Shown piece after piece: positions 16,058 through 24,421 of a stretch of DNA of 30,410 nucleotides; the stretch's first letter is position 1, and each line of letters starts with the position of its first letter. This DNA comes from Borrelia coriaceae (GTDB lineage: Bacteria > Spirochaetota > Spirochaetia > Borreliales > Borreliaceae): the NCBI RefSeq assembly GCF_023035295.1, contig NZ_CP075078.1, positions 1-30,410 on the forward strand. Direction: 5' to 3'. The notes below the pieces were generated by a model, which was not told the DNA's origin, did not search any database, and saw only the letters and a program-made list of their open reading frames with translations. The position numbers were made by a program, and so were the translations under genes.

Positions 16058-16081
16058 ATCTAACCCCTCTTCTACTAATAA

Positions 16082-17059
16082 TTAACTTTGCTTAATATCA
16101 ACTCTTAATATGCTCTTTGCTGTTGCAATAAGACCCCCTAAAACAAAATCAATGTATGAATGTGCAATATCAGTTGAATCTTTATCAACTTGTTCATTTG
16201 GCATTGGTAACATATACTTACTTGGTTTGAATTTAATTAATTCTGAATTTAATGGATAAATTAATATCTGATTTGAGAGTAAATTAGATGTTTGGATATA
16301 GACTTCTTGTCTATTATTAACAGCTTTAATAGTCTTGATAAGGAAATCTTCCCATGAATCAGTTGAAGAATAAATATTAGATGATGTTGATGTATTTGTT
16401 ATTGCATAGGGTTCAACTAGTTTTAAACTTGTTTTTGGATCAACTAGTACCATCATAGGAGTAGAAAACTCATCACCAAGTTCTAGTTTTCCAAGCCCAT
16501 CTTTTATTTTTTCAAATATTTTATCCATTTTATCTTTATTAGATGACTGCACTTCTTCTTTTACTTGATCTGGCATATTAAGCAGTCCATACATATTAGG
16601 AAGCATACGTTTTTGATTCTTACCATCTTTTTGTATTGAAACAGAACCAGTCAATATAAAGTGATTTATAAGCTTAATAATTTCATTACTTGCAAGTTTA
16701 TATGCTTCCCTAAATGGAAGTAAATTATTATTTACATCACCTGCATAATCATTATTTTTATAAAATCCTTCAGAAGTTTGCTTTAAATGTCTAAACTTAT
16801 ATTGTAATTTAAGATAGTTAAGTCTAACTGCTTCTGAACGAAAACCAATAGTAGCAATAGTATTAACTTCATTTACTAATGTTGTTGGATTAGCATTAAG
16901 AAAGGCATCCCATTTTATTGTTTTTAAGTACCCTGTCTTTAAATCTACATCTTCAATTTGTTCACTAGAAAACCAATTATAAAATATTGGTAACTTTACT
17001 TCATTAAATATATTTGCTATCTCTTTAGCATAATAATTTTGATCATATAATTCGGACAT
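16082..17059 (-). CDS. Major capsid protein
   Basis: A 325-residue protein in the capsid position, after scaffold-like and DUF228 genes and before the connectors. The layout fits HK97-fold capsid proteins of the DUF2184-like group: an N-terminal arm (IFYNWFSSEQIEDVDLKTGY), a helix-rich middle (LPFREAYKLASNEIIKLINH, GLLNMPDQVKE), SDST-type loops, and a C-terminal strand pattern GLIATAKSILRVDIKQS that resembles the final peripheral strand of this fold. The ATG is at 17059. It forms the icosahedral head shell. No prohead protease gene is evident nearby. Confidence 0.75.
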   Translation of the reverse strand: MSELYDQNYYAKEIANIFNEVKLPIFYNWFSSEQIEDVDLKTGYLKTIKWDAFLNANPTTLVNEVNTIATIGFRSEAVRLNYLKLQYKFRHLKQTSEGFYKNNDYAGDVNNNLLPFREAYKLASNEIIKLINHFILTGSVSIQKDGKNQKRMLPNMYGLLNMPDQVKEEVQSSNKDKMDKIFEKIKDGLGKLELGDEFSTPMMVLVDPKTSLKLVEPYAITNTSTSSNIYSSTDSWEDFLIKTIKAVNNRQEVYIQTSNLLSNQILIYPLNSELIKFKPSKYMLPMPNEQVDKDSTDIAHSYIDFVLGGLIATAKSILRVDIKQS

Positions 17060-17079
17060 CTTTAACCTCCTTTAACTTA

Positions 17080-17655
17080 TTAACTTGGTTTACCTTTATT
17101 ACCATAAATAGCTACATTTACTATGCAAAGCTTTTTTTCAGTATCAAGTTCGATTACATCTGATAAGGCCATGGCATTAATTTTGCCATTACTTGAATCA
17201 TTTTTTTCAAGCTCACCATTTGTACCAAATTTAAGTTTGTCTTTTCTTTTTATGCCACTGCTTTCTTTTGCTATTAAATACCCTTGGAAGTTATTTGTAA
17301 TAGGAATTACTGTAGCAGTATTAGTAAACTCATCTATGTCTGTACATATGCCATAAATGTCATCCTCACCACCAACTTCAACATGAGGTTCATAATGTGG
17401 TTGATTGTTTTGTACTGTATCTACAACTAGCTTTACTCCTCTTTTATATGGATAGCCTGTAAAGAAGTAATTCTCTAATTTGTCATGCCTACTAGTTACA
17501 GTACCACCTTGATTTTGTAAATGTCTATTTTTATCCCTAAAATCAACTTTATTACTAAAAGTTCCAGCATCACTAGTAGGGTTTTTCATTTGTTTTTTTA
17601 TTTTTTTAAGTTTTTCTTGATAGTCAGTTACTAACTGAGTTATGTTTGTTGACAC
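17080..17655 (-). CDS. DUF228 protein, third paralogue in tandem array
   Basis: A 191-residue protein of the Borrelia DUF228 family. Shared blocks with its two neighbours are VDFRDKN, GGTVTSRHDKLENYF, GYPYKRGVKL and YGICTDIDEFTNTATVIPIT. It begins with GTG at 17655, with AGGAGG five bases upstream. Three such genes between portal/scaffold and capsid suggest capsid decoration or stabilising proteins, beta-rich and possibly forming mixed trimers; this is inferred from location. It matches the upstream copy at 18525-19088 most closely and lacks the middle copy's long N-terminal insert. Confidence 0.7.
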   Translation of the reverse strand: MSTNITQLVTDYQEKLKKIKKQMKNPTSDAGTFSNKVDFRDKNRHLQNQGGTVTSRHDKLENYFFTGYPYKRGVKLVVDTVQNNQPHYEPHVEVGGEDDIYGICTDIDEFTNTATVIPITNNFQGYLIAKESSGIKRKDKLKFGTNGELEKNDSSNGKINAMALSDVIELDTEKKLCIVNVAIYGNKGKPS

Positions 17656-17682
17656 TTTAACCTCCTAACCTTTTGCTTTACT

Positions 17683-18522
17683 TCAAGAAACGTCATTATT
17701 ACCATAAATGGCTATCTTTATTAAATACAGCTTATAATCCTCTTGTTCTTTTTTAGATGTGTCATCAGTAAGATTTAATGTAAATACATTTGATAATGCA
17801 ATAGCTTTAATTGATACTTGTGAATCACTAGTTGATTTAATAGCTTCTCCATTTGAATCAAAATCTAACTTATCACCAATCTGAATACTAGAAGAGCTTT
17901 TAGCAATTACATAACCTTCAAAATTATTTGTTATAGGTATTACTGTTGCTACATTAGTATGCTCATCAATGTCTATGCATATTCCATACATATTTTTACC
18001 ATCAGATACTTCAACTTGAACTTCATCAGATTTTAAAGTTTCAATTTTTAATTTAACCGCACGCTTGTATGGGAATCCTATAGCAGGGTATTCTTCTAAC
18101 TTATCTGTACTACTTGATACAGATTGAGATATAGCATCAAATGTTAAGTTCTTATCTCTAAAATCAGTTTTAGCTTTAAATACTGACCTTTCATCATAAT
18201 TAAAACTTTTAGAGTATTTTTTTAACTTTAATATAGCGTCCTTCAATGATTTACCCTCAGTAGTTTCAAGTACTGCTGCTTGCCTTTTTCTTCTATTTCG
18301 TCCTCTTGTTCTAGAAGGTTGTTGTAATTCTTCTCCTTGTTCTTCGTCTTTTTGTTCATCATCATTGTCTTCATCATCTTCTTTTATTTGTTCTTGTTGT
18401 AACTGTTGTTTTAAAGTCTCAATCAGTTCATTATCATCCATGCCAGCATACATATCAGGTTCAAGTGTTCCATGTCCCAAATTAGGTACTAAGCTTGGAT
18501 TTTGATTACCCTTGTTACTCAC
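17683..18522 (-). CDS. DUF228 protein with long acidic N-terminal extension, middle paralogue
   Basis: A 279-residue DUF228 paralogue, about 90 residues longer than its neighbours. The extension contains an acidic run (KEDDEDNDDEQKDEEQGEEL) followed by a basic cluster (RTRGRNRRKRQ), then the family core (TDFRDKNLTF, GFPYKRAVKLKIETL, YGICIDIDEHTNVATVIPIT). The charged linker could extend from the capsid surface or bind DNA; this is speculative. The start is GTG at 18522 with GAGGG about nine bases upstream, and it begins two bases after the previous gene. Confidence 0.7.
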   Translation of the reverse strand: MSNKGNQNPSLVPNLGHGTLEPDMYAGMDDNELIETLKQQLQQEQIKEDDEDNDDEQKDEEQGEELQQPSRTRGRNRRKRQAAVLETTEGKSLKDAILKLKKYSKSFNYDERSVFKAKTDFRDKNLTFDAISQSVSSSTDKLEEYPAIGFPYKRAVKLKIETLKSDEVQVEVSDGKNMYGICIDIDEHTNVATVIPITNNFEGYVIAKSSSSIQIGDKLDFDSNGEAIKSTSDSQVSIKAIALSNVFTLNLTDDTSKKEQEDYKLYLIKIAIYGNNDVS

Positions 18523-18524
18523 TA

Positions 18525-19088
18525 TTATTTATACCCTCTGTTCCCAAATATACTTACAAGTGCTATGTAAAGGTTATCATTGATTTTAAATGCACTTGAT
18601 AAGGCAACACCATTTATAGTTGTGTTTGAACCACTGTCATTTTCAATCTCTCCATTTGAATCAAATTTAACTTTCCCACCAGGTGTAATTTGACTTTGAC
18701 TATCCTTTTTTACTACTAAATATCCAGTAAAGTTATTTGTTATTGGTATCACTGTAGCAGTCTGTGTAAACTCATCAATATCTATGCATATACCATATAG
18801 ATCATTACCACCCCCGGCTTCAACACAAGGCTCATCACTATCACTTTCTTCGTAAGATAACTTAACACCACGTTTGTATGGGTATCCTTTAACAGGATAA
18901 TTTTCTAACTTGTCAACACTGCTAGTTATAGTACCACCTTGATTTGCAAAGTGTGCACCTTTGTCTTTAAAACCTATATCTACATGAAAAAGCCCAGCAT
19001 CTCTATTAGGGTTTTTCATTAGATCTTGTATTTCTTTTACTTTGGCATCATAATCTTTTTTAAGTTGTGTTATATTGGCATCTGACAT
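18525..19088 (-). CDS. DUF228 protein, first paralogue in tandem array
   Basis: A 187-residue DUF228 member. The core blocks are IGFKDKGAHFANQGGTITSS, GYPYKRGVKLSYEE, GGGNDLYGICIDIDEFTQTA and VIPITNNFTGYLVVKK. The ATG is at 19088, and it follows the scaffold-like gene. The family is known only from Borrelia phages and is associated with head genes; a decoration or minor capsid role is inferred. The three copies differ mainly in their first ~70 residues, which suggests that subunits of one complex have diverged for contact with different partners. Confidence 0.7.
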   Translation of the reverse strand: MSDANITQLKKDYDAKVKEIQDLMKNPNRDAGLFHVDIGFKDKGAHFANQGGTITSSVDKLENYPVKGYPYKRGVKLSYEESDSDEPCVEAGGGNDLYGICIDIDEFTQTATVIPITNNFTGYLVVKKDSQSQITPGGKVKFDSNGEIENDSGSNTTINGVALSSAFKINDNLYIALVSIFGNRGYK

Positions 19089-19102
19089 ATGTATTCATCT
19101 CC

Positions 19103-19777
19103 TTAAGCAGTTTTTTGCTTTCTAGATTTATAAAATTGATTTCTTTTTTCTTTATAAGCATTAGCAATAGAAATATTAAACTCACTAAAGTTTTGAGGAG
19201 TAAAATTAGAATCTAAGATTGAGATATCCTCATTTGTTAAGGCTAGTTTAATCTCACCTTTTGAATTGACACTTGTAGATTGTATTCTTTTCTTTATATT
19301 TACTTTAGCAAGGTTTACAAGTTGTTCAAGTAATTCACCATCTAAGTGACTAGTATCTCTTACCTTAGCAATAGCATAAATCTCTTCAATGGGTACATAT
19401 TTTCTAACAAGCTCCCTACGTTGTGCTTGCATTATGTCTTTTAATAAGTATCCCTTAGCAAGTAATGTCTCTTTATTAAAATGACTACTTAAATGCTTAC
19501 GAGCTAAATTATCAATCTCATTAATACGAGAAGCTTCACTTAATAATTTATTTTCTTCTTCTAAACGCGCTTGTGACTCTGAAAGTTCTTTTGATATCCT
19601 TTCATTAATAGTTAAATTCTTACCTTCAGATTCTTTTGATGCTTTATATGCTTTATACTCTTCATATTCTTTTAAACTTAAAGTAATACTGTCTGTATTC
19701 TCTTTATTACCCTCTGTATTTTGAATTAAAGTATCTTCTTGTGTACTGGCTACGTTTTCTTGTATTTCTTGGTTCAT
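19103..19777 (-). CDS. Scaffold-like protein (DUF1357)
   Basis: A 224-residue acidic, helical protein resembling Borrelia DUF1357. The N-terminal ~60 residues are Gln/Glu/Thr-rich and probably disordered. A coiled stretch follows (RISKELSESQARLEEENKLL), and the basic C-terminus ends KEKRNQFYKSRKQKTA. Position between portal and capsid genes and this composition fit a capsid-assembly scaffold, with the basic tail binding the coat protein. No protease motif is evident. The ATG is at 19777. Confidence 0.6.
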   Translation of the reverse strand: MNQEIQENVASTQEDTLIQNTEGNKENTDSITLSLKEYEEYKAYKASKESEGKNLTINERISKELSESQARLEEENKLLSEASRINEIDNLARKHLSSHFNKETLLAKGYLLKDIMQAQRRELVRKYVPIEEIYAIAKVRDTSHLDGELLEQLVNLAKVNIKKRIQSTSVNSKGEIKLALTNEDISILDSNFTPQNFSEFNISIANAYKEKRNQFYKSRKQKTA

Positions 19778-19788
19778 AAACTCTCCTT

Positions 19789-20991
19789 CTAGCTTTCATA
19801 AAAAAATAATTTTGATCTTAAAGACTCAAGTTCACTTTTACTTAACGTATTACTTGCTTCTAATTCCTTGTATTTAAGGGTTAATTCTATAAGTTTGGAA
19901 TCTCTTTCATACTTTTCTTCTTCAGTGAGCATATGCAATGAGTTAAATCTAATGTCTAAATAATAATATTTATTAAGTTTACTATTGCAATTAATTTCTA
20001 ACTCTTCTTGAACACCTTTTAAAAAGTCGTAATAGTTAGATCTGTCCCCTTTACCATCACTACCAAGCCCCTTAACTTGTTCATTAAAGCTTCTAGTTAA
20101 AGGCTCCTTAGTATCAGCTCCTATCTTTGCTTTTACTAATGCTAAAGCCTCTTTTAAATAGGTTATGTCATACTTAATAACTTCAAGTGAAGCATCTGAT
20201 GTACCACTATAAAATATGCCGTCATTATTTAAATTATTTCTAAGTCTATATAGTTCTCTTTCAAGTTCATTATTTACACCTTTAAACTTGCTTATATGCT
20301 CATCATCATTCCTTCTGAAGATATTAGTAAATAAACTTCCCTTATCAACACCCTTAGTTAAAAGATCTAGAGATGTTTTAGCATTAACTAAAGCATCTTG
20401 TAATTCTACTAATGATTCATCTTTATAAAATAGAAAATTATGACTCTCTATTCTCTTTTCTATTTCTTTATATATTTGTTCAAAAAGATATATATTAAGC
20501 AAAAAGCTTTGGGTATAACATGGACTGTATGCTTTAAGTATATAGTCATAATTAGAGTGTATTATTACTCTACTCTTATGAATTTTTATTTCCTTATAAG
20601 ATATCTGATCATTTTCATTTACTTTCAAATTGTATGTTATATAAGTAGCATCAGGCCCCTCATCACGAACACTGTTATAATCAAGATACATAAATCCAGT
20701 AGGAAATTCTTTATTTACTTCTAAGTGTAAATCTTGTAGTTGGTCTTCTGTTTTAACTAAAATATACCCAACACCATTGAAACGATAACTGATTATGCAC
20801 TGAAATAATGTTGCTTTTAATTCTATTTTTAACGCATCTAGAGCATCTTCAATAGACAAAGAAGTAGGCATTACACTATTTAAAGTGATCCCATTCTTAA
20901 GAACGTCTTCTGCTACATTTGAGATGTAATTTCTAAAGAATATTGAATACTTGTATAGATCTTTAGCATGAACTTTGAAATCTAATCTCAT
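19789..20991 (-). CDS. Portal protein (DUF1073-like)
   Basis: A 400-residue protein matching the DUF1073/phage portal pattern: an N-terminal domain with FNGVGYILVKTEDQLQDLHL, a core with KEIKIHKSRVIIHSN (the crown-to-wing strand seen in portals), a long helical stem region (FEQIYKEIEKRIESH) and a C-terminal helical part (LTEEEKYERDSKLIELTLKY). The dodecameric portal is the DNA entry ring of the capsid. It is first of the head genes and separated from terminase here by two Bdr genes. A hairpin lies upstream at 21030-21051. The ATG is at 20991. Confidence 0.75.
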   Translation of the reverse strand: MRLDFKVHAKDLYKYSIFFRNYISNVAEDVLKNGITLNSVMPTSLSIEDALDALKIELKATLFQCIISYRFNGVGYILVKTEDQLQDLHLEVNKEFPTGFMYLDYNSVRDEGPDATYITYNLKVNENDQISYKEIKIHKSRVIIHSNYDYILKAYSPCYTQSFLLNIYLFEQIYKEIEKRIESHNFLFYKDESLVELQDALVNAKTSLDLLTKGVDKGSLFTNIFRRNDDEHISKFKGVNNELERELYRLRNNLNNDGIFYSGTSDASLEVIKYDITYLKEALALVKAKIGADTKEPLTRSFNEQVKGLGSDGKGDRSNYYDFLKGVQEELEINCNSKLNKYYYLDIRFNSLHMLTEEEKYERDSKLIELTLKYKELEASNTLSKSELESLRSKLFFYES

Positions 20992-21029
20992 TTATTCTTC
21001 TAACCTTTAACCATAAAAAATATAACTCA

Positions 21030-21051
21030 ATACTTAGTTTTTGCTAAGTAT
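21030..21051. repeat. 8-bp perfect inverted repeat between portal and Bdr-like genes
   Basis: ATACTTAG (21030-21037) pairs perfectly with CTAAGTAT (21044-21051) around TTTTTG, followed on the + strand by TTTTAAC. On the - strand it precedes the portal gene and may end the Bdr transcript. A -35/-10 pair (TTAGCA, TATATT, 17 apart) overlaps it on the - strand as a possible portal-operon promoter. Confidence 0.5.
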
Positions 21052-21121
21052 TTTTAACAAAAAAATAAGGGTTGTGGAAAAAAGTTTGTATGAGTTTAAT
21101 TAGGGAATACTTAATTTACAT

Positions 21122-21529
21122 TTACTTATTTAACAAGGTATACAATACTGACATTAATGTTAAGAATATTGCTAAACACATAGTAATGATTATTACAAAA
21201 ACACATTTGTATAACCTCAATGTACTCTTAATATCCTTATTATTAATTTCTATCTTATTATCTAAATCATTAATATCTGATTTTAATTCATTCCTTACAT
21301 TGTCTATCTTTATATCAAGATTATTTTCTGCTATAACTACGCATTGACCTCTTTTTTTTTCAGTCAATTCATTATACGTCAATACCAAAGCGGACTTACC
21401 ATCATCTAGTTTATGATAATAAGTAGCAAAAACTTTAGTATTAATTCCCAACAAAATAATAAACATACTAATATTGGAAATTCTTTTAATCATTATATTA
21501 GATAAAACTAAAAAACTGTTCTTAATCAT
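21122..21529 (-). CDS. Bdr-like membrane protein with different N-terminus
   Basis: A 135-residue protein whose C-terminal half matches Bdr proteins: ELKSDINDLDNKIEINNKDI, then LRLYKCVFVIIITMCLAIFL and a final hydrophobic segment, as in the neighbouring Bdr. The N-terminal half does not match: it carries a hydrophobic leader (MIKRISNISMFIILLGINTK, then VFA) and a short unrelated segment. Two ATGs, at 21529 and 21490, are possible. GGAGAAGGA lies 12 bases before the first; a further upstream ATG at 21586 lacks a ribosome site. It may be a fusion or a degenerating Bdr paralogue, probably membrane-anchored at both ends. Confidence 0.5.
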   Translation of the reverse strand: MIKNSFLVLSNIMIKRISNISMFIILLGINTKVFATYYHKLDDGKSALVLTYNELTEKKRGQCVVIAENNLDIKIDNVRNELKSDINDLDNKIEINNKDIKSTLRLYKCVFVIIITMCLAIFLTLMSVLYTLLNK

Positions 21530-21653
21530 AAGTATTAAAAATCCTTCTCCATTAAAATTTGTTAAACCTAGCAAACTAAATACCATAATTAATGGACATG
21601 ATAATAACTAATTAACATTAGCTTGATCATAATAATTTGCATTATTAACGACC

Positions 21654-22295
21654 CTACTTAAATATCAATGCTATCAACGTTAATAATATCCCTAAAGAAA
21701 TAGTAATAATTGTTCCAAACATCCAATTATGCAGCTTTAACATACTCTTAAGTTCTGATGTTCTTTGATCTATTTTATTATCTAACTGCATTTTGTTAAG
21801 GTCTATCTTATTATCTAGTGAATTAAACTTAGTATCTATCTTATTATCTAAATCCATCTTGTTATTATATATCTTTCTATCTAGGTCTTTGATATCTGAT
21901 TTTAAGCTACGTTCTGTCATCTCTATTTTTAAATTCAAATTACTCTCAACACTATTAATTCTGTCCTCTAATCTTTTTTCTACACCATCAATCTTTTCTT
22001 CTAATCTCTTCTCTACACCATCAATATTCTGTTCTAATCCCTTCTGTACATCATTTATTTTATCTTTTACACCATCAATCTTCTCTTCTAGTTTTTCAAA
22101 TTGAAGATTAAAATTAGTTTCTAAATACTCAATATCTTTGTAAGTAAGCTCATTATGGTAATATCTTTTAGAAAGATCATTTGCAATAAACTCTTGCATT
22201 CCAAGCCTTATAAATTCTTGATAGATCATATCCTCAGTTATATGACCATTAAATATTTGTACATTTCCAACAGACTGTAATGATGGTTCTTGCAT
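21654..22295 (-). CDS. bdr: Bdr protein (Borrelia direct repeat protein)
   Basis: A 213-residue Bdr protein. The N-terminal domain (residues 1-65) has the family block NDLSKRYYHNELTYKDIEYL. Residues ~66-185 are coiled-coil with Bdr repeats: KIDGVKDKI, NIDGVEKRL, KIDGVEKRL, RINSVESNL, then LDNKID units. The C-terminus (WMFGTIITISLGILLTLIAL) is a membrane anchor. Bdr proteins are inner-membrane proteins of unknown function, some phosphorylated. In Lyme cp32 plasmids bdr lies near the partition genes; here it sits between terminase and portal. The ATG at 22295 has AAGGAG upstream and TATAAT-like boxes at about 22315. Confidence 0.9.
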   Translation of the reverse strand: MQEPSLQSVGNVQIFNGHITEDMIYQEFIRLGMQEFIANDLSKRYYHNELTYKDIEYLETNFNLQFEKLEEKIDGVKDKINDVQKGLEQNIDGVEKRLEEKIDGVEKRLEDRINSVESNLNLKIEMTERSLKSDIKDLDRKIYNNKMDLDNKIDTKFNSLDNKIDLNKMQLDNKIDQRTSELKSMLKLHNWMFGTIITISLGILLTLIALIFK

Positions 22296-22334
22296 AAAAT
22301 CTCCTTATTTAATTATTATATAATATTTTATGCA

Positions 22335-23687
22335 TTATAGGAACCTTATTTTACTAAAATGGGCTTTAAGAGAGCGCATATTTAGACTTAACAACATATA
22401 TGATGCTGAAAGACTATCTAATGAATCATCATCACTCTTACCATCCCCTTTATATTTATACATATCTGATATACTTGATTTACTTGAATAGTCTAAGATA
22501 CTAAGCTTTGAGGTTGCTAAGGGTTCTATTAGTGTAGCAATTCTTGTAAATTTATTACTTATAGGTTTTATCGGTGCAATCCTAAACTTATGATTCATAC
22601 TTGATCTAAGTTTTACAAAGGTTTGTGTTACATTCCCATGTCCTGAAATATTATCTCTATCTTCAACATAAAGGGTATGCACATTTAGATTTCCTAATAT
22701 AGTTTTGATTGTGTTTAACACCTTAGGATCACCAAATGGTAGTTTTTCTTGAAATAGAAATGCATAATACTTATTATCTACTCTTTCTAATACACAAAGT
22801 GCAGTATTATCACCACCAATACTGTATGCGGGGTCTAGATATGCTATTGGATTTACAAATTCATGCTCACTTGTAACATTAATATTGGTAAATATAGCAT
22901 CACACGGAGCAACCCATTCGCCTAAAAGGACTTTGGCTTTATATGTTGGCTTGTCTTTATAAATTTCTTCTTGTGTTTTAATAAATTCTTTTGAAATTAG
23001 ATTATTATCATAAGTTGTAAAGTTATATGTAGAATAAGTATTAGTATTATCAATATAATCAGTTTTAAAAAAGTGGTCAGGACTGTCGGGGTTAGTATCA
23101 AAAATAATTGTTTGCATACCCACTCTAAGTCTTTTTAAACATTCTATTAATGTTTCTTTATGTAGAGTTGTTGCTTCATTTACATATATAAGAGCTGAGT
23201 TGCTTCCCCTAAATCTTTCAAAATCACTTGCCTTATAACCACCATAAAGGTTAACCCTTAATGAATCAAGTTCAAAATATGATGTATTAGAAAACTTAGG
23301 TAAAAATGGGATATTTAGCATATTAGCAAGCTTTTCAAATTGGCCTAAAACATTAATCTCTAATGATTTTTGTGAATTACCCAATATAAAATTATTAGTA
23401 TCTTGTTTATATAAATTTCTATTCCTAAGTAAAACTTTTAAGAACAAATAACATGCTAAAAAGGTTTTTCCACTTGCAATGCCACCACTTAAGATAATTT
23501 TACTTTGATTATTTATTTCTATACTGCGTATTACTTCAAGCTGTTTTTTAGTTAAATATTTACTCTCAAACCCTTTAAAATCAACTTCTACTTCTTTAAA
23601 CTTAATATACTTTAATATATCAATCCCAAATTCACGTTTATAATCCCTTTGCATTTCTTTAAACATTGGTAATTTATATATATCCAT
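22335..23687 (-). CDS. Terminase large subunit
   Basis: A 450-residue terminase. The ATPase has Walker A GGIASGKT (68-75) and Walker B-like ALIYVNEA (165-172). The RNase H-like nuclease domain contains the metal-site patterns YLDPAYSIGGDNTA (Asp at 285), LYVEDRDN (342-343) and a late Asp-rich GDGKSDDDSLDS near residue 420. This enzyme powers DNA packaging through the portal and cuts the concatemer. It resembles PBSX-type terminases found on cp32 plasmids. The ATG is at 23687. It follows the small subunit by ten bases. Confidence 0.9.
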   Translation of the reverse strand: MDIYKLPMFKEMQRDYKREFGIDILKYIKFKEVEVDFKGFESKYLTKKQLEVIRSIEINNQSKIILSGGIASGKTFLACYLFLKVLLRNRNLYKQDTNNFILGNSQKSLEINVLGQFEKLANMLNIPFLPKFSNTSYFELDSLRVNLYGGYKASDFERFRGSNSALIYVNEATTLHKETLIECLKRLRVGMQTIIFDTNPDSPDHFFKTDYIDNTNTYSTYNFTTYDNNLISKEFIKTQEEIYKDKPTYKAKVLLGEWVAPCDAIFTNINVTSEHEFVNPIAYLDPAYSIGGDNTALCVLERVDNKYYAFLFQEKLPFGDPKVLNTIKTILGNLNVHTLYVEDRDNISGHGNVTQTFVKLRSSMNHKFRIAPIKPISNKFTRIATLIEPLATSKLSILDYSSKSSISDMYKYKGDGKSDDDSLDSLSASYMLLSLNMRSLKAHFSKIRFL

Positions 23688-23697
23688 TTCTTAACCT

Positions 23698-24243
23698 TTA
23701 AACTTGAAATTTAAAACGTGACTCTACATCTGTTGCTTTTAGCTTTTGCAGCATCTCATAATACAACTGCATTTTCTTAACTTCCCTTTCTTTTTTAAGT
23801 TGTGACAGTTGAAGTGTTAAGTCTTCATTACTATTTTCTTCTTGTGAATGTTCACACTCTTTAGAAAGACTTGTAATTTTAGACTCTATTTTATCTATTT
23901 GATCATCATGAGTTTTAAGTTCTAACTCTACATACCTACTAAATGAATTTATAAATTCTATTCCTAGAAGGCTACGAGCCATACTAAACTGACTCTTTAA
24001 ATCTCGGGCTTGCGCATTACTTTGAGACGCATGAAGTAAGATATTAGTTAGAGTATCTTCATGAATAGTAAGCTTATTATTGTTAACATATTCAGAATTG
24101 TCTTTAACCGATTCCCATTTGTGTCTCATCTTACTTACATTCGCTTTTGAGACTCCCATTTCCTTTGCAATATTACTGTCATTAAGCTTACCTTCTTTAA
24201 AATACACAATATAATCATCAAATGATTTTTTGAATCTACTCAT
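23698..24243 (-). CDS. Terminase small subunit (DUF603-like)
   Basis: A 181-residue protein with an N-terminal helix-turn-helix (LNDSNIAKEMGVSKANVSKM, residues ~20-40) and a long coiled C-terminal part with Glu/Lys/Gln (YVELELKTHDDQIDKIESKI). This is the layout of phage small terminase subunits and Borrelia DUF603. It would recognise the packaging site and load the large subunit. The start is uncertain: ATG at 24243 (MSRFKKSF) with a near AAAG, or GTG at 24255 adding MLKN. It heads the late operon, preceded by a 178-base region with promoter-like sequences. Confidence 0.75.
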   Translation of the reverse strand: MSRFKKSFDDYIVYFKEGKLNDSNIAKEMGVSKANVSKMRHKWESVKDNSEYVNNNKLTIHEDTLTNILLHASQSNAQARDLKSQFSMARSLLGIEFINSFSRYVELELKTHDDQIDKIESKITSLSKECEHSQEENSNEDLTLQLSQLKKEREVKKMQLYYEMLQKLKATDVESRFKFQV

Positions 24244-24300
24244 ATTCTTTAACACAAATTAACCATTAAGTTAACAAAAATATAATTAATTAACATAAAC

Positions 24301-24327
24301 TCTATAACAAAATAATAAACTTTGCAA
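24301..24327 (-). promoter_or_regulatory. Candidate promoter of the late (packaging) operon
   Basis: On the - strand TTGCAA (24322-24327) and TATAGA (24301-24306) are 15 bases apart, upstream of the small terminase gene. The spacing is short and the -10 imperfect, so this is only a candidate. The region between it and the start also has several TTAAC elements. Confidence 0.35.
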
Positions 24328-24352
24328 AAACAATTAGTAATCATCAATTATA

Positions 24353-24382
24353 TAGACTGGTTACAAAGGAATAATTTATAAT
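24353..24382 (+). promoter_or_regulatory. Candidate promoter of the Mlp lipoprotein gene
   Basis: TAGACT (24353-24358) and TATAAT (24377-24382), 18 bases apart, precede the lipoprotein gene, with AGGAG at 24411-24415 placed 6 bases before the ATG at 24422. It diverges from the late-operon promoter in the same 178-base gap. Confidence 0.5.
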
Positions 24383-24421
24383 AACTTAGATTATATATAA
24401 AAACTAAAAAAGGAGAATATT

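Noticed and set aside
20440..20724. 94-residue + strand open frame
   Set aside because: It lies wholly antisense to the portal gene, with low-complexity hydrophobic sequence from AT-rich complement and no start context.
21793..22104. 103-residue + strand open frame over bdr
   Set aside because: It is produced by the complement of the Bdr repeats and has repetitive Ser/Leu sequence.
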